Source: Canna indica (Eukaryota; Streptophyta; Magnoliopsida; Zingiberales; Cannaceae). Taken from it: a stretch of DNA of 64,000 nt. The DNA is taken from positions 20,468,001-20,532,000 of the forward strand of contig CP136893.1 of assembly GCA_034359265.1 (NCBI GenBank), written 5' to 3'. Shown one piece after another: positions 1 through 9,559 of the stretch (positions are counted from its first letter, which is position 1; each line of letters starts with the position of its first letter). Position numbers and translations under genes: made by a program. The notes under the pieces were generated by a model that had not been told where the DNA came from, ran no database searches, and saw nothing but the letters and a program-made list of their open reading frames with translations.

Positions 1-57
1 AACCCGAGTGTCATTTTTAAAAAATTTTCAAAAATAAAATTTTACAATTGATCTTGC

Positions 58-70
58 CCAAGTGGGAGAA
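58..70 (+). other. Polypurine tract of a copia element entering from the left
   Basis: A purine-rich run (caagtgggagaa) sits directly before TGTTAG. This is the usual arrangement of plus-strand primer and 3' LTR start in plant Ty1/copia elements. The coding part of the element lies outside the window. Confidence 0.6.
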
Positions 71-549
71 TGTTAGAATATTTTTTAAATATTCTATATT
101 TTCATTTTTCATATGTGGGCTACAATCAATTGTAATGTTTTGATTTAATAAAAGCGGGTTTGATCTTATGATCCATTATTGAGATGCCTGTTAGCTTATG
201 TGATCTTGATCCATGTGATTCGAGCTTGAAACACTTAACCATGATTGGTGTGATTAATCAAGTGTAGGCCCGATTAATGAAGCCCGTGATGGACGGGCCC
301 ATATAATCAATTATAAATAGAGGCTAGGTCCCCTCTATACACCGTGTGGAAAAACCCTAGCTCATAGTTGCTTTCCCCATCAAAAGCAGAGCATTTGAGA
401 CGGTGTTGTGGAGGAAGACCTGGCTTTTCTTGGAGATCCAAAAGTTTATTCCGCTGCAAATATGTCGTCATCAAGTAAGATCTTATCTTACTAATTTATT
501 TATGATATTCTTATATTCATGAAATACTTGATTAAAGATTTGTCTTACA
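71..549 (+). repeat. 3' LTR (or solo remnant) of a copia retrotransposon
   Basis: The repeat starts with TGTTAGAATATT right after a polypurine tract. It has an AT-rich upstream part and a leader-like part near 330-470 (accctagctcatag...). The end is uncertain: ...GTCTTACA at 549 or ...ATTAACA at 817 would both give TG...CA termini. No second copy lies in the window, so the boundary cannot be fixed by comparison, and no target-site duplication could be assigned. Confidence 0.5.
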
Positions 550-848
550 AATGCGACCCAGAAACCCATGCCCACCAGCATAGTGCTGGTACGATTAGCA
601 GAGGAGTGGCATATCTTTACCAAACATTGCGACCAAAACTTATTCCCAATCATCTTGAAATGCATATGCGAAATCGACAAGTGGAGTAAGATTGGTGCAC
701 CATATCCGTAATATGATACCGGAAGGTTTTGATACACTATATATCAAAATAATTTTGACCAATTCGTCGGTTAAATAGTAGAAGGTTAATTTTAAATTTT
801 GATTAATCAAATTAACAAAAAATAATTATATGAGTAATAATTATGCAA
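550..848. other. Unassigned AT-rich stretch
   Basis: No recognisable domain was found. An 84-codon reading frame on the minus strand (483-737) crosses the putative LTR end and matches no family I know. The stretch may be the rest of the LTR if that ends near 817. Confidence 0.3.
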
Positions 849-1172
849 TGTTTTGATTGAGTGTTTTAGAGAGGTTTGGAGGGGTTCAAAACACCCCGGT
901 TGGATAACTTTTTTAAGGAGTTTGGAGGGGTTTCAAACCCCTCCTAGAACTCATTTCCAAATCTCTTACTCAAATTTATCCTTGAAACAAAAAAAATATT
1001 ATTTTAAATGAGGACATAATAATCTACCAAACCCCTTATGAAGACTAACCAAACAAGATTTTTTTAAAACTCTTCCAAAAACTTTCAAACCCCTCCCTCT
1101 CCAAATCCCTTCAAACCCCGCCCTCTCCGAACTCCTCCAAATTTCTTATTCAAATTTATCTAAACGTAGTGT
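849..1172. mobile_element. MITE with terminal inverted repeats
   Basis: The left end (gttttgattgagtgttttagagaggtttggaggggttc) reads back inversely at the right end, seen from the minus strand as gtttagataaatttgaataagaaatttggaggagttc. Inner palindromes such as GGAGGGGTTTCAAACCCCTCC lie near 924-944. There is no coding capacity. It looks like a short non-autonomous DNA transposon. The superfamily is not certain because no clean duplication was found at the edges. Confidence 0.6.
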
Positions 1173-1184
1173 AAAATTGCATAT

Positions 1185-1230
1185 TGTTGAAGCATGTAAA
1201 GAGCTCAATATAGGAACAGATTAATAGTAA
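1185..1230 (+). repeat. 5' LTR stub of Copia-1
   Basis: These 46 bp match the first 46 bp of the 3' LTR at 5746-5791 with one difference (ttaatagtaa against gtaatagtaa). Beyond position 1230 similarity stops and gag-related sequence begins, so the rest of the LTR, the primer-binding site and the first part of gag are deleted. Confidence 0.85.
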
Positions 1231-2540
1231 GATCTTGGAACAAAATAGGTTTTGTAAACGACTCAATTGAAACACCAGGGGAAGAGTCACCAATATTCAG
1301 AATATGGTGGAGATGCGATGTTATGGTAAGATCTTGGATCTTACAATCAATATCTCCCGAATTGAGCACAAGCGTCATGTATTCAAAGACACTCGCTAAG
1401 ATGTGGACTGACCTAGAGGATTGATTCAGGACTATTAGTGAACCCCGAATATTTGAAATCCAAACTTTGATCAGCACAACTCGACAAGGAAGCTTAAAGA
1501 TTGTCGAGTATTATACGAAGTTAAAGCGTTTGTAGGATGAGTTAGACGCTATTGATGCAGGTGCTCGCTGTGACTGCAAGGTCAGAAACCGATTGAGACA
1601 ATTTTTAATGGGTCTCAAGAAGAATTATGTTACTATTAAAGGGCAAATGTTACTGATGAAGCCCCTACCCAACATCAATCAAGCTTACTCTATGCTAGAG
1701 CAAGAAGAGTCACAAAGGATTATGGGGATGAATTCGGGCACAAACACAAAAAGTATTGCTCTCAACAGCATATCACAGAACAGTGGCTCAATGATGTTTA
1801 ACAAAAATAAGAATCAACAACAGAGCTTTCAATCACAGGGTTTCAAAAAATTTTGTGACCACTGCCAAAGGCCAGGGCACACTCGAGAGAACTGCTACAG
1901 AATTCATGGGTTTCCCCCAGGTCATAAGTGGTACAAAGGAAAACAGAAGTCAGGAGAACAAGCTGTGAATGAAAAACTAGTCAATAGTGTGAATGCCACA
2001 GCTGATGAATTTAAAGGTGAAAAAACCTTAGCTAGTTCAAGCAATGGAGCTGCATACAAAGATGGCAATATCAATATGGGACTGACAGAGGAGCAAATCA
2101 ATGTACTGAGAAGCATCTTTGGAAACAAAGCAAATGAAAACCACATGGTGAACATGGCAGGTAACATTTTTTGTTCTACTACATATACTTTACCTATTAG
2201 ATGGATATTAGACAGCGGTGCAACCAATCATGTAGCTTCTCAAAACATTACCTTAGACAACCTGAGTCGAACTTCCCATATTGAAAACATCTCATTACCA
2301 AATGGAACTTCCACTTCAGTTTCAGCTACAGGAATAGCCTACATAAACAAAAATGTTCAGCTCAAAAATACTTTGTTAGTTCCATCCTTTAAATTTAATC
2401 TTGTCTCCATTAGCAAACTCACCAAGGAGCTGAATTGTTCTGTTATGTTATCTTTAACCCTGATAACTTTGTTATCCAGGACCTTGTCACAAAGAAGACT
2501 CTTGGGAATGGTAGAGAGAAAAATGATTTATATCTGTTGA
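1231..2540 (+). pseudogene. Copia-1 gag and protease (broken)
   Basis: This part encodes the capsid-nucleocapsid region and the aspartic protease. Early gag is readable only with frameshifts and stops (for example TGA near 1420 and TAG near 1535). From 1593 a 315-codon frame stays open. It contains the gag signature GQMLLMKPLPNINQAYSML and a CCHC zinc knuckle, CDHCQRPGHTRENC (C-x2-C-x4-H-x4-C), near 1855-1896. The protease motif WILDSGATNH with catalytic Asp follows near 2200. A frameshift near 2440 cuts the frame before the integrase leader. The N terminus is lost through the 5' LTR deletion. Confidence 0.9.
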
Positions 2541-3345
2541 GTGGAGCTTCACCTGTTATCAGTCAAAAACCAGTATCTTCACAAGTTTTTTCAACAACCT
2601 TAGATACTTCTTCTTTATGGAATTTAAGGCTAGGACATATGTCATTTCGTAGGATGAGATTGTTAGTTGATAAAATACGTGAGATGAATAAAGAAGCATC
2701 TTTCTTTTGCAATGTATGTCCTCTAGCAAAATATTGGAAATTGTCTTTTCCTTCGAGTCATAATAAAGCTTCAAATGCTTTTGATATTATTCAATGTGAT
2801 GTGTGGGGACCTCACAAAGTTCAAACTTATGATGGACAATCTTATTTTTTGACATTGGTAGATGATAATACAAGAGCTTGTTGGACTTTTTTATTCTCTT
2901 TGAAAAGCCAAGTACCACATCTTCTCATTGACTTCATCAAACATGTTCAAAATCAATTTTCAAAAACCATAAAGGTTATCAGAAGTGATAATGGAGGGGA
3001 ATTCTTCAATTCTACACTTCTTTTTAAAAGACAAAGGGATAGTACACCAAAGTAGTTGTGTAGAAACACCTCAACAAAATGCAAGAATAGAGAGGAAACA
3101 TAGGCATTTATTGGAGGTAGCTAGAAGTCTCAAGTTTCAGTCAAAATTGCCTTTAAAATTTTGGAGAGATTGCATTTTGACTGCCACCTATTTGATAAAT
3201 AGATTACCTAGCCCGTTGTTGAACAACAATAGTCCTTTTGAATTGTTATACAAAAGTCAACCCAACATCTCTCATTTGAAGGCTTTTGGGTGCCTCTATT
3301 ATATAAGCTCTAAAGCAAGGAAGAAGCAAGTTTGACCCAAGGGCT
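2435..3345 (+). pseudogene. Copia-1 integrase region (frameshifted)
   Basis: Two overlapping frames cover the integrase. The first (2435-3052) has the GAG-pre-integrase block (SLWNLRLGHMSFRRM, then CNVCPLAK) and the core motifs CDVWGPHKV, DDNTRACW and RSDNGGEF. A frameshift near 3010 moves the reading to the second frame (2985-3335), with [20 protein letters not shown] and the FWRD...INRLPS block. The DDE-type residues are visible, but split between the frames. The stretch 3346-3876 is the degenerate linker to reverse transcriptase, with several stops. Confidence 0.9.
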
Positions 3346-3876
3346 CATGAGTGTGTTTTTATACGTTATCCCTTTGGCAAAAAAGGTTATAAAGTGTATA
3401 ATTTGGAGAGTCACTCTATTCGTATATCTAGAGACATAACCTTTATTGAAAATATCTTTCCATTTCACACTTAAGATGCAAAGAAAACTATTTTCACTAT
3501 TCCAATTCCAAATCCTAAGAATGTTTAGAATTGTCCAAGTTAAAAACTTATCTCCACTTCAATACCAAAACCTAACATCATCTCTCAAACACCTGCTACC
3601 TCAAGAAATTGACCAAATTCATCCATTGACACCCTAACTTTTCCATTTTCAAAAAGTCTAGAAAGCATATCTACTAATGTCAATGAACAAGGTTTTGAAA
3701 TTCTTATCCACATAAGTGAAAGTGAATCAGGGGAAACTTTGAGTGAAAAGGAAAATGAGATAAATAAAAAAAATTAGTAAGTTGAAAAATCAGGTGTTCC
3801 AAAGCTGAGAAAAAGTCAGAGAGTATCTCAAAGACCTATTAGACTCTAGGATTATCAGTTAAACCTAGTTAAGTCT

Positions 3877-5712
3877 ATGCCAAAACCAAGGGTCAGTGAC
3901 AAGGTTACCCCATATCCTCTTTCAAATTACATGAATGCTTCTATGCTTCCTCCATCACATAAAGCTTTCATAGCCTATATTGACACTAACCAGGATCCAC
4001 GAAACTATGAAACTGCTGTCAAAAATCCTATATGGGTAAAGTCTATGCAGGATGAACTGCAAGCCTTGAAGGAAAATGGAACTTGGGAGCTATGTGACCT
4101 ACCTCCGGACAAGAAAGCCATAGGCTATAAATGGGTGTTTCGCACCAAATTCAAGCCTGATGGAAGAATTGAGAAGCATAAATCTAGATTGGTTGCAAAG
4201 GGGTTTACTCAAATTGAAGGAGTAGAGTACCAAGAAACTTATGCACCTATTTCCAAAATGGCCTATGTTAGAATACTTTTAGCCGTAGCAGCATCTAGAG
4301 ATTGTCCATTGTTTCAATTGGATTTGAACAATGTCTATCTGCATAGGGAATTAGATGAAGAAGTTTACATGTGAGACCACCTGGACTTGGAAACCTAGAA
4401 GATAGAAGAGTTTGCAAACTCTTGAAGTCTATCTATGGACTTAAACAAGTTGGTAGTAAGTGGTATACAAAACTATCTACCAACATTGTTTCTCAGGGGT
4501 TTAAGCAAAGTACATATGACACTTGTACGTTTGTGAGTAAAAGGCAAGACAAAATTGTGATAATGTTGATATACGTTGATGATATCATCATAACAGGAAC
4601 AGACATGGCAGGATAACTAAGATAAAGGAGTTTCTTGATGAACAGTTCAAGGTAAAGGATTTGGGAAAATTGATCTATTTCCTTGGATTGGAAATACACA
4701 GAACCAACAATGGTGTATATGTAAACCAAAGGAAATACATTGTTGATCTTTTGATTGAGATGGGATCGAGAGATTGTAAGCCTAAAGAAACACCAATACA
4801 AGTTTCGGGCAAGCAAAGCAATGAGGAAAATAGAATTGATCCTGAAATTGAAGATGTCACAGCCTACAGAAGATTAATAGGCAAGTTATTATACATAACT
4901 ATTACTAGGCCCGACATTGCCTATGGTGTTCATACTTTGAGTCAAGTTGTTCAACAACCTAAAGTGTCTCATTTACAAGCAGCAACGAGGATACTTAAGT
5001 ACCTCAAGAAAGATCCAGGTCTTGGACTTCATTACCCAGTTGGAGAAACAAATTCAATCACAGGCTACTGTGATGCTGATTGGGGAAGCTACAGTACCTC
5101 AAGGAGATCACTTCCAAGGTACTTTGTCAAGGTTAGGTCAGCTTTGGTAAATTGGAAATGCAAAAAGCATCGTAAGTAGATCTAGTGCTGAGAGTGAACT
5201 GAGGTCTATGTCTAGTGCAACTGTTGAATTAATTTGGGTAAGAAACTTGATGTCAGACATGGGGATAATCTGCACCTTACCTATACCTTTATACTGTGAC
5301 AATCAGAGTGCACTTCACATAACAGCTAATCCAATGGTTCATGAAAGGACAAAATATTTGGAAATAGACTGGTACTTTGTGAGAGAGAAATATCAACAAG
5401 GGATAATTAAACTTGCCTATATTCATGTAAAAATGCAGCCAACTGATATTTTAACCAAGCCATTGCCAAGAAATAAACATCAATATATACTATCCAAGTT
5501 AGGTCTAGAGTGCACTTCACATAACAGCTAATCCAATGGTTCATGAAAGGACAAAATATTTGGAAATAGACTGGTACTTTGTGAGAGAGAAATATCAACA
5601 AGGGATAATTAAACTTGCCTATATTCATGTAAAAATGCAGCCAGCTGATATTTTAACCAAGCCATTGCCAAGAAATAAACATCAATATATACTATCCAAG
5701 TTAGGTCTAGAG
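3877..5712 (+). pseudogene. Copia-1 reverse transcriptase and RNase H (broken)
   Basis: Reverse transcriptase starts with WVKSMQDELQALKENGTWEL and KARLVAKG-type motifs (here KSRLVAKGFTQ). Motif A is FQLDLNNVYLH with its aspartate kept. A frameshift near 4370 precedes RPPGLG, and the YVDD motif is at about 4579-4590. A further frameshift near 4612 leads to the connection domain (LIYFLGLEIHR). RNase H shows CDADWGSY, a frameshift near 5165, then AESE, CDNQSA and the C-terminal DILTKPLPR motif. The tail is present twice because of a 202-bp tandem duplication, so a downstream copy ends in NPFSHPNLRG. Confidence 0.9.
5305..5707 (+). repeat. 202-bp tandem duplication in the Copia-1 RNase H tail
   Basis: The unit 5305-5506 is repeated at 5507-5707. 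By eye the copies differ at one base (ccaactgat against ccagctgat). The join shares AGAG with the unit start. The first unit is cut before the end of the gene and the second supplies the true C terminus. Confidence 0.95.
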
Positions 5713-5734
5713 AATCCTTTCTCCCATCCTAACT

Positions 5735-5745
5735 TGCGGGGGGAC
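5735..5745 (+). other. Copia-1 polypurine tract
   Basis: The run tgcggggggac lies directly before TGTTGAAGC, the first bases of the 3' LTR. It overlaps the last codons of the RNase H tail, as in related copia elements. Confidence 0.75.
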
Positions 5746-6027
5746 TGTTGAAGCATGTAAAGAGCTCAATATAGGAACAGAGTAATAGTAATTTCCAGTT
5801 TATTTTCCTTTGCAATTATACTTTTATTTCTCTGTTATGTTCAATAAATAGATGCATAGTATTGTCACTTGTATAGATGATGACAACTATTGTGCATGGG
5901 TACATTTGTAATTCTGCTTCAATAAGCTGAGCTGGCATAACTCAGTTGAGCTGATAAATAGCTCAAACTCTGTAATCTTCAGTTTAATCGCAGATTAACA
6001 TTCTTCATTAACATTCTTCATTGAAAC
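5746..6027 (+). repeat. 3' LTR of Copia-1
   Basis: It begins TGTTGAAGCATG. The end is put at ...TTCATTGAAACA, where three near-repeats of aacattcttcatt occur (5998-6045). The exact end is uncertain by about 20 bp because there is no full second copy. Confidence 0.7.
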
Positions 6028-6062
6028 ATTCTTCATTGAAAGATGTAGAAAAAAAAAGAATA

Positions 6063-6081
6063 TAATTGGATGCTTATGATT
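6063..6081. repeat. Left target-site duplication of LINE-A
   Basis: TAATTGGATGCTTATGATT here is identical over 19 bp to 12558-12576. Long duplications of 10-20 bp are typical of target-primed reverse transcription by L1-type LINEs. Confidence 0.95.
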
Positions 6082-6097
6082 ATTATTATTTTTTTAT
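6082..6097 (-). other. LINE-A 3' A-rich tail
   Basis: On the plus strand this reads attattattattttttt, so the minus strand has an AAAAAAA(TAA)n tail directly beside the target-site duplication. Confidence 0.8.
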
Positions 6098-6225
6098 GAA
6101 AGTGAGGCTTTTTCAAGCCACACAATTTATATATTGATAGGAATACATTACAACTCTAATTTAAGTTCCCTCACCAAATGTCAGACATAGATGAAGCAAC
6201 TGATTACAAAAGCATTAATCCCAAT

Positions 6226-9200
6226 CTAACCAGCCACCAAGCGGTTGGCCAAAATACAAATAAACAAGAGTAGAATAGTAGAAGAGTAACCAGCAAGTGA
6301 AGAAGTCCTTAACCTTTCCCACATATTCAAGCATGCTGCTAATAACTTATCAATGTCTGATGTTTTATCATGGAAAATAACGAAGTTTCTTAGTAGCCAA
6401 AGGTTTCTACTCCAAATCATACCAAGGCTTCTAATCATCTCATCCTTCTCAATGAGCATCTGGTTTTCCTCTAGCGGAAACTCAGCCCAGTTGACCGAAG
6501 CCTTTTCCAACAATCTTCTCCAGCCATCTCTAGCAAAACTACAATGAGTATATAGGTGGACAATATCCTCCGTTTCCCTCATGCATAGAACACAAATATC
6601 GTATGTCATCGTTGATCCATGTCTAATAAGTCTTTCTTTTGTTGGAAGCCTTTTCTTTAAAACTATCCAAGAATGAATTTTAAATTTTATCGGGATATTA
6701 ACCCTCCAAATTTTCCTGGCAACCTCCCAAATAATCCCGGAGTCCATGTATTTCTCGTAGCAAGATGCCGTCGAGAACTTATCATTTGTCTCCCAGCGCC
6801 AACAGTTTGTATCCAGCCCCTCCAAGAGGTTGGGTCTCCCAATGAAGTTCAACATTCTCATCACATCTCCCTAATCAACTTGTGATATCCAGTGAAAGTC
6901 CCAAGTCCCCAAGTTGTGGTCGAAGCATTGCTCCACGGTGGCATTTTTAAATCTATGCGCTCTAAAAAGATCTGAAATTCCTATGCCAACCTACTATTTT
7001 TGCACCATCTTTCCTTCCAGAAGCTTGTCGATTTTCCATCTTCGAGTTTTTTTTCCATTCCTAAATCAAACAACTCTTTTGCTTGAACGATAGCTTTCCA
7101 TGTGGTTGACCAACTCGCTGAACTTGGCAAGTCATACCAATATCTTCTTCGGAAGTAATTAAATTTCACAATTTTTTACCCAAATTAGCTCCCTGTCGTT
7201 TGCCAACTCCCACCAACACCGATCGAACCATGCAAGGTTGTGCATTGCCATGTTTTTAATACCCACTCCCCTAAAAATGGTTGGGTTAGTCGCATCGTCC
7301 TAGCTAACCAGCCCTCCATACCCACCTCCATCCGTCCCTCCTTTCTAGAAAAAGTGCCTACGACGATTGTCAATTGCCTGTATTAGCCACTTAGGTGCTT
7401 TGAAGATTGACAATCAGTAGCCCGAAATGGAGCTCAAAACACTATTGATTAACACAAGTCGTCCCCCTCTCGAGAGAAGTCTCCCCTTCCAAAAACTAAG
7501 TCTCTTGTCCACCTTCTCAATGATACTGTTCCAATCCTCCCTGGCCAGACGCCCATCTCTTAGAGGAAGGCCCAGATACTTGAGAGGGAATGCACCTCTC
7601 TTACAACCTCGTATCGCCGCTGCTTCAGCACCCCTCTCCTCACATCCCCTCACATGAACAGCTTCAGTCTTAGCAAGGTTAGCTTTCAATCCCGATGCGA
7701 GCTCCTAGGCCACTAGTAGTAGCTTTAGGTTTAAGAGGTCATTTTTGTCTCCACTTGTAAACACCACGAAGTCGTCTGCAAATTTTAGATGCGCAACAAC
7801 AAGCTCGTCGCACATCCTAACCCCCTTTATCAACCCATTTTGACTTGCTCTGTCCATCCTTCTTGCATATCCGCTACCAAAAGGAAGAGATACGGGGAAA
7901 GCGGATCCCCCTGCCTAAGTCCCTTCTTATGTCTGATCCATTTACCTTGAGCTCCATTTAGTAGTGCCGAGGATTCCCCGCTCCTTAACAAGAGAGAGAT
8001 CCCATCAATCCAAGTCAGCAGAAATCCTCTTTCTTTAAACAATTCTAGCAAGAAATCTCTATTCACACTGTCAAATGCTCTGGATAGATCCAGTTTTAGC
8101 ATGATGGTATCCAACTTATTTCTTTTACAGTGATGGATCAGCTCAGACGCTGCCATATAAGTGTCAAGCGTCGATCGGTGCTGTAAGAAAGCGCATTGAG
8201 TTTTCCCAATAAGAAATTCCATGTGTGGTTTCAATCTAATTGCCATAAATTTTGAGAAATCTTGACGATACTCGTAGTGAGACTAATAGGTCTGAAATCT
8301 AAAATTTTGTTCGCTCCTTCTACCTTCGGTATTGAAACAATGAAAGACTTGTTCACCCTGCTCAGATCACATCTGCACTCTCTCATGTCCTCCAGAACCC
8401 TTCTTACGTCCTCATCGATGACATCCCAGAAGGAAAAGAAGAACTCGGGTGTTAGACCGTCCGGTCCTGGGGCCTTGTTCTTACCCATGCCCTTAAGTCC
8501 TTCCAAAATCTCCTCATTTTCAAGTTGTTTTTACTAGGTCAGACAGATCATGGCTCTCCCCTATAAATAATTCATGCTAGTTCGGTCGCAAGGCATAGTC
8601 AGAAGAAGAACCAATTGAGTTCCGGAAGTACTCATGAAGTGCTCTTTCAATGTCCTCAGGATGTTTCAGTGTTCTCCCATCCAGGTTTATTGAACAGATC
8701 CAGTTCCTCTGTTTCCGCCCATTTGCAGTCATATGGAAAAATTTTGTGTTCTTGTCCCCGTCTTTTAGCCATTTAATCTTTGCTCTTTGCTTCCAAAAAA
8801 TGTTTTCTGAATTGTAGCATTTGTCTAACGTCTTCCTTGTCTCTTTAATTCTTATTTCCGTCCCCACTAAATTTCGCCCCGGGTTGATCAGAATCCTGTC
8901 AAGTTTTGCATATGCCGGTGTGTTGTGATTATTGCATCACGTGAATTTGCACCCCGAAAGAGGATGGTCAATAAAGTTAGCTAGTATCTCAGAGAATCTC
9001 TCTAACTCTCTTTCATTCCCTCTGCAATTTAGTCTCTCTGTTTCTCATCTAGTAACATTGAAGTCTCCTCCCACCATAGTCGCTGTATCGGATGGTTGGA
9101 GTATCGTTGCAAGTTCTTGGAAAAACTCAAATTTATCCCCTCTTTCCGGTGGTCCATAAATATTATAAATCTTCAGTGTTTGATTAGATGGTTTATGTGT

Positions 9201-9487
9201 AAGAGTGCAACAAATGTAGTTACCCCTGCCTCAGAAGGAACCCCATCCCACATATTTTTTTTCCATGCAATTAGTAACCCTCCCGACATTCCAATTGAGT
9301 TTCTGAAAGTAAAGTCAAACCCCGAATTACTCGAAATATTTTTCATCCAAGTCATGTTGAAGTCTTCAATCTTTGATTCTTGGATACATATGATACTGGA
9401 ATTTGAAATACTAAGATAAAGCTTCATCATTGAATTTTTTGAGGCCCTACAAAGGCCTCTTACATTCCAAAAGGAAGCTACAAACAT
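6226..9487 (-). pseudogene. LINE-A ORF2: endonuclease and reverse transcriptase (broken)
   Basis: ORF2 starts with ATG at 9487 (MFVASFWNVRGL), the typical apurinic-endonuclease opening, with IQESK at the catalytic glutamate and GGLLIAW later. The end of the endonuclease is degraded (8880-9170). Then come the pre-RT block (KIKWLKDGDKNTKFFH), GKNKAPGPDGL, LKLDLSRAFDSVNRDFL (motif A aspartate), KGLRQGDPLSPYLFLL and FADDFVVF near 7775 (catalytic DD). After the YLGLPL block, the C-terminal zinc-binding domain lies at 6226-6864 with CVLC...HLYTHC. It is split into at least six frames, so no full product is possible. The expected full length is about 1,100-1,300 residues. Confidence 0.92.
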
Positions 9488-9559
9488 TTATACTAAAACA
9501 CCAACACCCAACGAACCACTGGTCCAGTTGACCGGTCCACACAGTCAAACAGAAGATCT

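Larger units (their letters stand above)
1185..6027 (+). mobile_element. Copia-1: decayed Ty1/copia retrotransposon
   Basis: Domains run in copia order: gag with zinc knuckle, protease, integrase, reverse transcriptase, RNase H. A polypurine tract and a 3' LTR follow. The 5' LTR is reduced to 46 bp and runs straight into gag sequence, so primer-binding site and promoter are missing. At least eight stops or frameshifts break the polyprotein. The gag and the C-terminal NPFS-PNLRG tail resemble those of Copia-2 (21278-24123), so the two belong to related families. The LTR end near 6027 is an estimate and no target-site duplication was found. Confidence 0.9.

Noticed and set aside
483..737. 84-codon minus-strand frame rich in Gly, Phe and Trp
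   Set aside because: It overlaps the putative LTR, matches no family I know and has no gene context.
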